From NCBI GenBank assembly GCA_963966185.1, contig CAWZYM010000138.1, forward strand, positions 238,501-302,500: 64,000 nucleotides of DNA, in the 5' to 3' direction. A model generated the notes under the pieces. That model ran no database searches. It saw only the letters and a program-made list of their open reading frames with translations, and was not told the DNA's origin. This document shows, piece by piece, positions 54,170 to 63,683 of this stretch (positions are counted from its first letter, which is position 1; each line of letters starts with the position of its first letter). Both the position numbers and the translations under genes were made by a program. Source of the stretch: Rhabditoides inermis (Eukaryota; Nematoda; Chromadorea; Rhabditida; Rhabditidae).

Positions 54170-57100
54170 GGGGTGGACGGGTGCGCGGGGTGAGAGCTAG
54201 GCGCAGACTGACCTCTTTTCGCACTGTTTCCACGTGGGTCTATGTGTGCGTGGGAGGGGAATGGGGAAAGTGAGAGTGAAAGGGGGGAAAGGGCGATCGG
54301 AGGAATAAGAGTACAATGCGAGTGTTGTGCCTCGGAGTGATGTGATTCTTTGAAAATAGACAAATTGGGAGACGCGATAATGTATGGAAGTGACGTGGCG
54401 CGAGAGAGGACGGTAGATGGAACATGGAACGGATTCATGTTTATGATGTGTTTTCAGGCGGATCGTATCGAACTGCTTCGGTCTATGTGTGGTAGTGAAC
54501 GAGACGAGGAGGAGGAGGGAGATGAAGAAGCCGAGAGGAGAGGAGGGGAAGAGGTGGGTTCGGTTGGAGGGTTAGAAAAGAGATGGTTCACGGGAATGTT
54601 CTTTGCTGCATACTATTCCTGTCTTATGTGTTAGCCAAGGTGAACCTATTTGAAATTGATATGTGTTTTTCATTTGGAAATATACGTGTGAGTTGAAACA
54701 TAAAGGCTGTGTATGTTCAGATGGACTGGTCATCTACGGCTGCCGCCACGGAGAACTACACTGTGGGAGATCTGGAGAGACTGGCGAGGAGAGTGCGAGT
54801 GGAGAGGGAGATGAGAGGTGAGGGGAGAGAGAGAGGGAGGAGATGGGAGAGAGAGAGAGGTAGGGAGAGGGAAGCGAACATGTGAACATTAGCCTTTAGC
54901 CAGTTCAATTATGTGAAATTGCATTATTCCGCGGAAGATGGCGTTTTTGAGGTGTGGGTGTGTGAATGTGGATATTCCGGATAAGGGGGCTAGGAGACCA
55001 GATCGAAATTGCGCGTGGAACGGGATCGGTGTCTCCCAGGGGGTGTGGGGGGGGGGGGGCAAGGTGCGACGTCTTGCAATAGCAGCTATGATACAGTTGA
55101 TGTTTGAGATATGAGATGCTATTCATAGGCACAGACAATTAACGGTTTCAGCGCGGAGAGTAGTGCAAGAGTGGCTTAGTTTTGATAATTCTTGTTCGTG
55201 TACCTCTTGCAGTATTCTCATTTCCATTCTAGTGTTGTAAAGGTGAAGACTGCTTCAATCGAAAGCCTTTTTCACTCACCAACTCCGGTTACGGTCATGG
55301 TGACAGTACAGTATAGTATGGATGCAGTACAGTATAGCGCGAGTGATTGGTGTTTGTTGTGAACTCGAATCACTCGCGCTTATAAGAGTCGATTTGTAGC
55401 GACGAGTGCAATGGTGTAACATGATGTGATTGATTGTACTTCAAAAACATCCGTAGCATCTTTTCTGGATGAGCAAAGTGACGTAATCTCGAGAGTACGA
55501 GAAAAGTTGTGCAGTAAAGTTATATTTCGAACTTGCACTCTTTGACAAAATATCACATGTTAGTATACGGTCTACCCTGTGGTTAGACGATGAGACCGCA
55601 CACAAGAGAATAGATAGTGAGATGAATGATGAGTTCGTTCCGTAACACATAGTTTCTTGAAAATCGCACATGTGCTATGTGGATAGATTACGTGTATGGT
55701 AGTGAAGTGTTATGTCATATGAACATATCATGTTGTAACGATCTTGAAAAAGTGCAACGTAAATTTACAAAGGCAATTTTACCTAAGATGTGCTATGTGG
55801 ATAGATTACGTGTTCTTGATCTAGAGACATTGTTTTTGAGGAGAATGAAAAACAGTTTGTCACTAGCGCATAGCTACATTCATGGTCACATTAAAGCAGA
55901 TAATCCTTTCACTGTAGCAAGCACAGCTTCGAGATCATACAGAACACGTTCGAATGGTCTCAAATTACTCACAAACGCAAAAACTACTGTAGAACAATCA
56001 TTTTTAACATACACAGTCGTTAATGTTTGGAATTCACTTCCAAGTTACGTGGTCTCTGTTCATGAAAAACCCCTATTCCGAAAGAAACTAAATGATTTAA
56101 TAAACTTCCATAGTAAAAACGGAACAATTTCAACACTACTTTGTATAAATGATACAACCAGGTTCTAGGTAATCCTAACTAAAATATGAAGCTGGATTAT
56201 TCATTTAGTGAGAAGTGGTGGCAAACGGCATAACCTGGTCCGTTTTCCTCACTCTCCTCTGTCCCATATCGAGTGGCGAGACTTCGTCTTTCCGCATAGA
56301 TCACGTTTAAATACTGATCTCTGGAAAGCGTAGTTGTACCGGGTCGACGGGGGTCTGTCAACGTCGACAAGAGCTGCTTACACTCTCTTTTCGTCATGTT
56401 GTATTTTTCTCTGTGTACCCCCCACATGCACTATGAATAAACATATTATATTATATTATCTGGTTTAAACACACTTCATTGCGAAAATGATGCCAGAAAA
56501 TATGAGCAATAGAAATGCAGTGCGATTCGTTGGGTACTGTTCAAAGTCCACGATTAGTTTTTTTCCGGGTTGACTACACACCTTTATCAAGTAAAAAACA
56601 ACAGGCACAACGAATAAAACCATTCAGTAGTGTGGAGGAAGGTAGTTTGTTATTGCATGCCTAAATTACGAAAGTGCGCGAACCTGTTCTATCGAGTAGT
56701 CATGTTTTGTGTTTTGATCGAACATAATGGGTTTTCATTAGCGTCGTTGAGTTTTGGGCGGATGGACTGGTCAGCTAGTCTCTGTGGTCCCCCTTCTCTC
56801 TCTTTTCCGTTTTCTTCTCTATCAATCTCTCTTTCTCCCTTTGGTTTTCACTCGTGGGTGGGACTTTTTTTTGACAGATTGCAAGTGATCATGAAGAATA
56901 CAGTTTCATTTTTTTACTGGGAAAAATCGACGCCTTTATATGCTGAATGTCGAGATGATTTGATATAGTTCGTAGTCAGTCGCGGTCAGACGAAGAAGAT
57001 GAAAAGTGAAAGTGCTTGAATGACCACATGGCCTTGCGTACCTCACCATATTCAATTGAATGCTCTGGCGCTCGCGGCTGTCCACCTCCTTCCGTGTTGC

Positions 57101-57634
57101 AGGCTCGTCGACCCTTCTTCCCTGTGATGTCTCGGCGGCCCTCGCTCTCTCCCGACCGCTGCGGGACGCCAATCTACCACCCAAGGTGGGGAACATTGGA
57201 GTGTAGAGGAGTATTCGAAATGCGGTCCTCTCGTGCGAAAAAGGAAGAAGTTTTGTAAAAGAAGAAGTTTTGTTCACATTTCTTCATATTAGCTGCACTA
57301 ATGTACGTACCGGAGGTTATATGTTTCGTCATGGTCATAGTACTCGCATATTTGAGCGTTTCACAAAAGTCCACTTTGACAGTGCCAGGTTCTTTGACGA
57401 ATGGAACAAGAAGAGTGAAGAGCAATTCTCATTCTCTCTTGTGAATATGATCCGTATGGGTGTTGTTGTAGGTGGAGCAGGAGCAGCTGTCTCTCTCGGA
57501 CGTGGGTGGGATGGAGGCGGCCAAGCAGACCATTGAACAGGTCGTCATGTGGCCGGGCAAGGTGCGTGCAGGTGGAGGAAGGCTCTCTCTCTCTTTCTTT
57601 CTCTCTCTCTCTCTCTATCTCTCTATCGCTCTCT

Positions 57635-57694
<60 letters not shown>

Positions 57695-58344
57695 GTGTTC
57701 GCAATATGAACACATTTCAATTGTTTTCTTTGGTACGTAAGTTCAGTGCAAGTGTATATTGTTGCGGAGATGCGATGCGACGCGCTTTTTTGATTGTATA
57801 GAATATTCTTTCACTAAAGGTGTCCAATGAACACGACTTTTCAGGAATTCATAAATCGACTTTTTTTGCTTATCTGCGAGGAGTGTGAGAAGCAACAAAT
57901 GCGGCGTCTTATTGTAAACAACCTTCTTTTATTTGAAACCATGAGCAAGTGGAACATTTTTGTCGAGTGTCTATGAAACGATTGATACATCAGTACTATT
58001 TCACTACCTACTACCTACAACTTCTCACTTTCCTCCTTACAGTACCCCTCCCTCTTCTCCCGCTGTGGGGTGCGCATCGGCAGCGGCATCCTGCTGCATG
58101 GACCCAGCGGATGCGGTAAGTAGGCTTTTCTTTTCTTGCCGCCATTGTATTGTGTGTAGTTCGCGTTTTGTTTTGGGAGTAAGTAGAGCAGTTTGTATAC
58201 AATGCCTGGACTTGTATGTCGAATGCCAGAAATGTTTTGTATTTCTCTCTCTAGTTTCGATTCTTTACATGATATTGCAGGTAAGACCCTTCTCGCCAAT
58301 GCGGCTGCGGCGCACAGCGGCATGAATGTGGTGTCGGTGAAGGT

Positions 58345-58383
<39 letters not shown>

Positions 58384-59888
58384 GGGAGGGGGAGCAAGAG
58401 AGGGAGAGGGGGGGAGAGAGAGAGGGAGAGAGGGAGATTCCCTCTTCAGGGCCCCGAGCTGCTCTCCAAGTACATTGGCTCCAGCGAGGAGAACGTGCGC
58501 GCAGTGTTCGAACGGTGGGTGAAAGAAAAACGGAGAGTATGCCTGTGATCAGAAGATTGCGAAATCATTTTTACCATTTTCTTTTTTGTTCTATCGAAAG
58601 AAAGGAAAGCATTGTATGTCTTACGATTCCATTGTTTCACGCGTGCGGTGAAACGTAAAGAAAGCGAGCAATACAACATCTCAAAATCTCTCGAAGTTTG
58701 ATTTGACTTCCAGAAGAGTTTATTGAATTTCTCACATTTTCCATGTTTCACGCATGCGGTGAAACATATAGTAATACAATATCTGGTTTGACTCGTTGAT
58801 ATTTGTTGATTGGATCTCATCGGGTGATTTGAGAGCTCGCGCCTCGGCGCCTTGTGTGCTACTATTCGACGAGCTGGACTCACTCGCGCCACAGAGAGGT
58901 GAGAGGGAGGGAATTAGAGGGAGAGAGAGGGGGGAGGGAAGAGAGAGAGAGAGGGGTAGGGAAAAGAGAGAGAGGGGGGGAGGGAAGAGAGAGAGAGAGG
59001 AGTAGGGAAAAGAGAGAGAGGGGGAGAGAAGAGAGAGAGGGAGGGGTAGGGAAAAGAGAGAAAGGGGGGGAGGGAAGAGAGAGAGAGAGGGGTAGGGAAA
59101 AGAGAGAGAGGGGGAGAGAAGAGAGAGAGAGAGAGGGGTAGGGAAAAGAGAGAAAGGGGGGGAGGGAAGAGAGAGAGAGAGGGGTAGGGAAAAGAGAGAG
59201 AGGGGGGAGGGAAGAGAGAGAAAGAGAGGAGTAGGGAAAAGAGAGAGAGGGGGAGAGAAGAGAGAGAGAGAGGGGTAGGGAAAAGAGAGAAAGGGGGGAG
59301 GGAAGAGAGAGAAAGAGAGGAGTAGGGAAAAGAGAGAGAGAGAGGGGTAGGGAAAAGAGAGAGAGGGGGGGAGGGAAGAGAGAGAAAGAGAGGAGTAGGG
59401 AAAAGAGAGAGAGGGGGAGAGAAGAGAGAGAGAGGGGGGTAGGGAAAAGAGAGAGAGGGGGGGGAGGGAAGAGAGAGAGAGAGAGGAGTAGGGAAAAGAG
59501 AGAGAGGGGGAGAGAAGAGAGAGAGAGAGGGGGGTAGGGAAAAGAGAGAGAGGGGGGGAGGGAAGAGAGAGAGAGAGAGAGGAGTAGGGAAAAGAGAGAG
59601 AGGGGGAGAGAAGAGAGAGAGAGAGGGGTAGGGAAAAGAGAGAGAGGGGGGAGGGAAGAGAGAGAGAGAGAGAGGAGTAGGGAAAAGAGAGAGAGGGGGA
59701 GAGAAGAGAGAGAGAGAGAGGTAGGGAAAAGAGAGAGAGGGGGGGAGGGAAGAGAGAGAGAGAGAGAGGAGTAGGGAAAAGAGAGAGAGGGGGAGGGAAG
59801 AGAGAGAGAGAGAGAGGAGTAGGGAAAAGAGAGAGAGGGGGAGGGAAGAGAGAGAGAGAGGGGTAGGGAAAAGAGAGAGAGGGGGGAG

Positions 59889-59968
<80 letters not shown>

Positions 59969-60493
59969 CCTTGCGCAGGCAGTGACAGCACGGGTGTGAC
60001 GGACCGAGTGGTGAACCAGCTGCTGACTGAGCTGGATGGCGCCGAGCCGCTCAAGGGTGAGTTCCTTTTAATTTATTACATCACAAGGATGATTCACACA
60101 TGAAATCCACGATGACTTTGTGTCTTCTGGCTAGCGGATGACAACGTGTCAGTGTGTGAACGGCCCATCATGTTAGCGCAACTTATTTTCGAACAATCTT
60201 GTCTCTCATTGTGTGACGTGACGATTTCGAAGTAGCCTGTATGACTACAATTTTGGTTGCAACCTTATATTTTTTATAATGTTTTGAATCATCGTCACAG
60301 AGCATGAATTTCTCAGCTGTCGTGTTGATGAGATAGGATATGGATATTGAATGAAAGGGCAAGGAAGAGTAAGTGAGTATCTCTTACAGGCGTGTACGTG
60401 ATCGGCTGCACCTCTCGGCTGGATCTGATCGATGCGGCGCTGCTCCGCCCAGGCAGATTCGACCACCACATCAAGTGCGACAGACCGGATGAG
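36130..60493 (+). CDS. pex1: PEX1, peroxisome biogenesis AAA+ ATPase (3' end not in window)
   Basis: PEX1 with PEX6 forms the hexameric motor that extracts the import receptor PEX5 from the peroxisomal membrane. Exons: 36130-36237, 36369-36440, 36548-36628, 39061-39147, 39597-39664, 39824-39870, 40386-40512, 40907-41000, 41133-41229, 41393-41547, 41755-41817, 42120-42257, 42598-42721, 43855-43967, 44403-44486, 44953-45038, 45226-45323, 46791-46840, 47139-47187, 47390-47450, 47599-47693, 47936-48008, 48470-48536, 54458-54553, 54721-54817, 57103-57185, 57472-57561, 58043-58115, 58281-58342, 58450-58514, 58834-58898, 59979-60056, 60390-60493. All phases join, giving 950 codons. The N-domain shows [14 protein letters not shown] and [20 protein letters not shown]; two AAA modules follow. 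The first two exons are assigned only by position and phase; ATG 36384 is an alternative start. The C-terminal lid of D2 is not found before 64000. Confidence 0.82.
36648..36835. mobile_element. 188-bp MITE with TA flanks in PEX1 intron 3
   Basis: Left end AGGGAGTGGTCAGTCTC; the complement of the right end is AAGTAGCGGTCAGTCTC. TA duplicates flank it (36646-36647, 36836-36837). It is related to 43462-43650 and 46257-46728 through the AAGTRGCGGTCAG terminus. Confidence 0.65.
37103..37176 (+). tRNA. tRNA-Thr(AGT)-like sequence, left arm of palindrome (probably a pseudogene)
   Basis: The A box TGGCCGAATGG and B box GGTTCGATTCC are intact, the anticodon loop reads CTAGTAA, and a T6 run follows as a possible Pol III stop. 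The T stem GCGGG/CCCGC pairs. The 5' acceptor strand GCCAGCG has no complement after the T arm, and the anticodon stem has one mismatch, so a functional tRNA is unlikely. Confidence 0.45.
37413..37485 (-). tRNA. tRNA-Thr(AGT)-like sequence, right arm of palindrome (probably a pseudogene)
   Basis: Inverted twin of 37103-37176 with the same A and B boxes and a T7 run on the minus strand after the B box. The two would be transcribed toward each other across the AT-rich centre. The acceptor defect is the same. Confidence 0.45.
37948..39094 (+). repeat. 14-unit minisatellite repeating a PEX1 splice acceptor and exon start
   Basis: Units of 71-115 bp each contain a CCCT tract, ttgaccctctcccccttacag (or ttcacag) and the first ~34 bases of the exon encoding [11 protein letters not shown]. 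Unit exon starts: 37982, 38057, 38133, 38209, 38312, 38387, 38462, 38538, 38621, 38696, 38767, 38843, 38946, 39061. Only the last unit runs on into the rest of the exon ([18 protein letters not shown]). Confidence 0.9.
39150..39800 (+). repeat. Cluster of GTACTGTA motifs in PEX1 introns
   Basis: The octamer GTACTGTA and near forms (ttactgta, gtactgca) occur more than ten times in two short introns around the exon 39597-39664. Similar GTACTGTA repeats are common in nematode non-coding DNA. No encoded product. Confidence 0.5.
43163..43822. mobile_element. 660-bp TIR element with TA flanks in a PEX1 intron
   Basis: Left terminus GTGCCTGGTCACGGCGCAAC; the complement of the right end is GTGCATGGTCACGGCGCAAC. 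TA occurs at 43161-43162 and 43823-43824. It is CG-rich near the ends (cgcgcg strings) and interrupted by a smaller MITE. No transposase frame. Confidence 0.65.
43462..43650. mobile_element. 189-bp MITE nested in the 660-bp TIR element
   Basis: Left end AAGTATCGGTCTGTCTCTTC; the complement of the right end is AGGTGCGGTCAGTCTCTTC. TA flanks at 43460-43461 and 43651-43652. The interior has repeated cgaaacactcccgaatac strings. Its ends relate it to 36648-36835. Confidence 0.62.
44602..44757 (+). mobile_element. 5'-truncated SINE copy in a PEX1 intron
   Basis: Shares about 150 bp (accatgaacagtcaggactc through ccagataacccatcatgcta to caggctgataaa) with the complement of the full SINE at 52656-53012. 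It lacks the tRNA-like head and ends in aaaacaaaaaaa. Confidence 0.7.
45560..46144. mobile_element. TAGGG-family TIR element in the intron splitting PEX1 Walker A
   Basis: Left end TAGGGCATCCCCCCCGTTCA; right-end complement TAGGCCATTCCCCCCTTTCA. Both reach CGTACGGCA; TA flanks (45558-45559, 46145-46146). The interior string tgaagcagagttctccatct matches the HPPD-intron element (complement of 10135-10180), so it is the same family. Confidence 0.68.
46257..46728. mobile_element. 472-bp imperfect foldback MITE in the same PEX1 intron
   Basis: Ends AAGCGGAAGACAAACTCAAA and, complemented from the right, AAGTAGCGGACAGACTCAAA; TA on both sides. Long inner arms rich in CAGATTTG/CCTCAGA strings pair across a centre near 46500. 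Confidence 0.65.
49124..53230 (-). CDS. CRAL-TRIO and GOLD domain protein (SEC14-like lipid-binding protein), nested in a PEX1 intron
   Basis: Thirteen coding exons on the minus strand: 53129-53230, 52455-52586, 52249-52312, 52126-52199, 51806-51892, 51539-51685, 51171-51265, 50842-50932, 50516-50650, 50118-50195, 49875-49955, 49497-49615 and 49124-49223 (TAG). Phases all join, giving 434 residues, near the ~400 of SEC14L2-type proteins. The N-terminal helical part has [20 protein letters not shown] and [16 protein letters not shown] (CRAL-TRIO N). The lipid-binding lobe includes [26 protein letters not shown] and [16 protein letters not shown]. The C-terminal GOLD domain includes [44 protein letters not shown] and VDIIVHV. 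Such proteins bind phosphoinositides or hydrophobic ligands in the cytosol. The start ATG follows an acceptor (ccttttcag) by two bases, so a 5' UTR exon lies upstream. The whole gene sits in one 5.9-kb PEX1 intron; a SINE occupies its first coding intron. Confidence 0.83.
52656..53012 (-). mobile_element. Full-length tRNA-derived SINE with 13-bp target duplication
   Basis: tcgtacactgact flanks it at 52643-52655 and 53013-53025. On the minus strand the 357-bp element starts GGGCCGGGTTGGCC with a tRNA-like head, continues through a body of about 280 bp and ends caggctgataaac without a long poly(A). A second, truncated member lies at 44602-44757. Confidence 0.85.
52940..53012 (-). other. tRNA-like head of the SINE (Pol III promoter)
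   Basis: A box TGGCCAAGTGG and B box GGTTCGATTCC are intact; the loop region reads CTTGCTAAG (anticodon GCT, serine-like). The acceptor ends do not pair, as usual for SINE heads. Confidence 0.7.
55336..55380. repeat. 13-bp perfect hairpin in a PEX1 intron
   Basis: AGCGCGAGTGATT (55336-55348) and its complement AATCACTCGCGCT (55368-55380) surround a 19-base loop. No T-run or known RNA family is attached. Confidence 0.5.
55696..56455 (+). mobile_element. 5'-truncated LINE (3' end of the reverse transcriptase ORF plus 3' UTR)
   Basis: The frame to the stop at 56166-56168 reads [36 protein letters not shown] and [13 protein letters not shown], the conserved tail of CR1/Jockey-type non-LTR reverse transcriptases. 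A 3' UTR of about 290 bp follows and ends in atattatattatatt repeats. The catalytic part is missing, so it is dead. It sits in the PEX1 intron 54818-57102. A 24-base stretch near its 5' edge recurs 118 bp downstream. Confidence 0.8.
57585..57692 (+). repeat. (CT)n microsatellite in a PEX1 intron
   Basis: Begins within 25 bases of the donor gtgcgt at 57562; mixed CTCT/TTTC then pure CT. Confidence 0.85.
58899..59970 (+). repeat. 1.07-kb G/A minisatellite filling a PEX1 intron
   Basis: After donor gtgaga the intron consists of ~45-50-bp units with the core gtagggaaaagagagag joined to gggggagggaagagagag, repeated about 20 times, then (GA)n up to the acceptor cccttgcgcag. The + strand is nearly all purine. 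The minus strand shows a long frame of S/L/F/P that is only the repeat. Confidence 0.88.
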
Positions 60494-61172
60494 GTGGGGG
60501 GGGGGGGGAGAGAGATGGGAAGCGAGTACATGGTGTGATGTCAAGTGCGTCACCAAGTAAGAGCGTCCCGAACAGGTGGGAGTGGGATAGGGGGAATGCT
60601 AGTTTTTAGTAATGTTGTGATTGATGATTTAATCGCATTCCGCGTTGCGTTCCCATGGGTGGTGTGAATGCATAATGCGTGAAGCGTGGCAGGATGTTGT
60701 GAAGAATGGGGTGACGTAACACGTGCTGCGCACTGTGAAAATGTGCTATGAAATTGACTTGACGCGATGACGCGTAGATGAGGAATTGTAGAAGGGTTGC
60801 CTGTTTACAAGTGAAATCGTTAAAACGTAACCATACGGGGTTGGTGAACAAGAACAAAGCCGGGTGGAAATAGATAGTGACACAGTGTACACGACACAGT
60901 TTACTCACACACATACGTTGTCTAGCCATGGGCGGATCAACAAGTTTGCATTTATGCGCACACACAGTCGTCGTTCGCGGTTTCTGATATCATACACACA
61001 CGTACGGAGTAGCTAGGGGAGAGGGAGAAGGAGAAGAGGGGAGAAGGGAGGACCGTATATGAGAGAAGTCGATAGAAATCTATGGAGGGCGACACAACAG
61101 ATGGGACACCGAGATCAGAGAGAGTGGAGAGGGAGAGGGAGAGGCAGGGCGGATGGAGGGCCCGCGGGATGC
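60494..61172. other. Gap between the last visible PEX1 exon and the 7B2 gene
   Basis: No PEX1 continuation was found. A segment at about 60540-60576 (gtcaagtgcgtcaccaagtaagagcgtcccgaacag then gtggga) loosely echoes the end of the last exon, but contains a stop. Confidence 0.45.
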
Positions 61173-63282
61173 TCACTTGCGAGGGATCATGTCCATCGAA
61201 GAGCGCTTCTGAATCGCAAAAAAAAATGTTTCGTATGTTTCATTGAAGAGACTGGTTTGGATTGTTCTAGATGCGGCAATATCTCCGTTGTTTTCTGTCC
61301 TATATCAGTTTAAAATCCGTACAGTGAAATCATCAGTCTCGTGATATACATGTGCGCTGATTCGGTGTAATGTGTTCATATTATTCTTCGCATGAGTGTC
61401 TTCTGATATGTGTCTGACCTGGTGGAACTTCTTGGCGACTGTCTTCTTGTGCAGCCCGTTCTCGGCCAGCATCTTCTCCAGCGCAGCCTCCGCGTCGTCC
61501 GCCTCTTCCTGCAATGGCAACGAGTCTGACTCCACAATCACACGTTCCTATTATGCCTTTCACAGTCACACATCGTTCTCCTCTTGTAAGATGTGCTGCT
61601 TGCAATCACAGTGACAGTCGCTATGATCATCTGTCTGGTCTGGTATAGTGGTGTTTTGTCATGACGGTAATGGGTTTCGGATAAGGAAGAGGATGGGTCC
61701 TATAACTCATTGTAATATCAATTAGGTGATAATGCATTGTTCGCCAGTCGTGTCGGTGTCAATGAGAATTCAGTGAAACGTATATGGGTAGGATACGATT
61801 CGAGAGAGTGGTCCTAGCGATCTGACGACTACACGTGAGCGTCGCGTACCTTGGCGCAGTTGAACATGTGTTCGTGGTCGCACACGCACTGCTGTCCCGC
61901 CTGGTGCTCGCGGGAGAAGTCGGCCGTGTTCTCAAAAGCATTTTGTGAAAACTTTTGTAACTCGACGAAATGCACAGTTATGTCAGTTTATCAGTGCCAT
62001 CTATGCGAAATGTCGCGAAAAGATGTGGCGCGTCATAGGATCATGATGCTATACAGTCTTATAAGGTGATAAGGTGTTGCGTACCTCGAACTGCTCGAGG
62101 CATCCGTCCTCGCTGGTGTATCCCACGGGGCACGGGTTTGGCGGCTCGCAGTACGCGGGAAGAACCGAGTCCGACTTGACCTGCAACAGAACACGTGACA
62201 CAACTGGACAGTGCTGCATCGGTGACAGCGTAGCCACGGACAAGATGACAAGAAATATAGTCGACACCAACATGTGAGATCACTTTACTGCAATACATTA
62301 GTGGACAGTATGGATGTGATGGTGATCGTACCTGCTCCCTGTGCTTCCACTCTGCCTCGTCGCGCAACTGCTGCATTCCCTCGCCGGCTCCTCCGGTCAT
62401 CATCTGCAAGCAGATCGTCAAGGCACTTTTACAATATGACTCTGACCGGTAGTTAGAAAGTTGCAACATGTGCGCGTGAATGGATAAGAAACATATTAAA
62501 TGCAAAATGTGCTGCCAACTTTGAGGTGTCGTGCTAGGACAGTTCTGTGAGATATTGATTGCGGAGAGCTGCATTCTTGCCCCACTAGCGGCAGATACAT
62601 TGACTGGATAAATGAACACGAGGAAAGGGATGGAGAAGTAACAGGAAATGGCCAATCGATAACGCATACAGTTGGATAAGAAGGATGCGATGGGAAATGA
62701 TGTGATGAATGATGAATGACTAATTAGATTGCGCTTTGTCGGAACGTAATGAAGGCACTATTGTTTGAATGGGAGTTAAAAAAACGACTGTGAAACATGT
62801 TGAAAATGTCCATACACCATTCCTTCTACGCATTATGCTGATAACGTCACTACTCTATACTGAGTACTTTCGCTTCTATGCACTATGATGGGTGCTGACA
62901 ACGTATCTGTACTGTCGTGAATAGGTGGTTCGAGGCAAGGTCAGACAAGGCTCACCTTGTGTTGTGAACATTGTTCGTACCATACATTATATAGTGGGCG
63001 CAAGCCCTTCCTTAAAACATTGGGGTCTACCCTCCAGAATTTCTCAAAAAAAAACAGGATGGGGGGATTACCCTGCCACGACTACTGCTTCAAAACATGG
63101 GGCCGCTCTTTTCTGACCTTCTTGAAAACATGGGGGTCTACTTTTATGCGCTTTTATATCATGTATGGTTCGTACATCGTACCGTACTCACCTTGTGCTG
63201 TCCGTTTCCGATGGGCATACTGGGCAGGGGCTCGGCGTCGCGCGCCATCATATCCAGGAAGTCGCCCTGCAAAGGAGGACAG

Positions 63283-63341
<59 letters not shown>

Positions 63342-63349
63342 CTCTCTCG

Positions 63350-63393
<44 letters not shown>

Positions 63394-63683
63394 ACGTAAC
63401 TCTCTGTTTCACTTCCTGACGGTTTCCGCTACTGGTTCATAACGATATGCTCGAACTCTTGACACTATTCGAATTCAGTCTAGCTCTTAACACGTGTCAA
63501 CTGTCAACTATGTGGTCTGTGTGGCACATTACAACCGCACGTTGTGAAGTGCTGAGTGATGTTACCAGCATAGTTACTACCACCAGAACCCACCGATGGC
63601 ATGGCGTCGCGCATGACGTCAGAGGGGTCGAACTGGGCGGCCGCCACAGCCAACACTGAGAGGAGTGCCAAGGAGGAGAGCAT
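61173..63683 (-). CDS. sbt-1: Neuroendocrine protein 7B2 / SBT-1, proprotein convertase 2 chaperone
   Basis: Seven coding exons: 63594-63683, 63192-63266, 62332-62403, 62085-62180, 61850-61930, 61419-61508 and 61173-61208 (TGA), every intron in phase 0, 179 residues. A signal peptide (MLSSLALLSVLAVAAA) fits a secretory-granule protein. Diagnostic 7B2 features are the proline motif PPNPCPVG in an AYCEPPNPCPVGYTSEDGCL context, TADFSREHQ, and a short C-terminal peptide after a dibasic site (FHQ-KR-SSMDMIPRK). 7B2 binds pro-PC2 in the secretory pathway, keeps it from aggregating and, through the C-terminal peptide, restrains it until cleavage. The invertebrate form here is compact. An acceptor (tttgcag) four bases before the ATG implies an upstream 5' UTR exon. 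The donor of the first coding exon (TCG|gtgggt) was chosen for phase. The gene lies opposite to PEX1. Confidence 0.88.
63283..63392 (+). repeat. (CT)n microsatellite in 7B2 intron 1
   Basis: About 110 bp of CT/TTCTC repeats beginning 17 bases from the exon edge at 63266. On the gene's strand it is a purine tract just before the acceptor cctttgcag. Confidence 0.85.

Larger units (their letters stand above)
45226..54817 (+). other. pex1: PEX1 first AAA+ module (D1), exons
   Basis: D1 is spread over ten exons. Walker A is GPQGSGKS, its codons split by the 1.47-kb intron 45324-46790, which carries two DNA elements. RVDCRQWKG and [17 protein letters not shown] follow. Walker B is [10 protein letters not shown], with the DD variant known for PEX1 D1. 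Then come [20 protein letters not shown] and RIELLRSM. The intron 48537-54457 (5.9 kb) houses an entire gene on the other strand. An acidic insert ([15 protein letters not shown]) follows RIELLRSM. Confidence 0.8.
57103..60493 (+). other. pex1: PEX1 second AAA+ module (D2), exons
   Basis: [20 protein letters not shown] leads into Walker [10 protein letters not shown], then [20 protein letters not shown], Walker [37 protein letters not shown], and the arginine-finger segment [18 protein letters not shown]. All ATPase residues expected of the catalytic D2 ring are present as far as the frame goes. The last exon ends at donor gtgggg (60494). The alpha-helical lid that should follow was not found. 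Confidence 0.85.

Noticed and set aside
56197..56427. Antisense frame of 76 codons ([10 protein letters not shown]...)
   Set aside because: It lies in the 3' UTR of the LINE remnant, has no homology I recognise, and is on the opposite strand to the element.
58732..60054. 440-codon S/L/P/F frame on the minus strand
   Set aside because: It is the complement of the purine minisatellite in a PEX1 intron and overlaps genuine PEX1 exons on the other strand.
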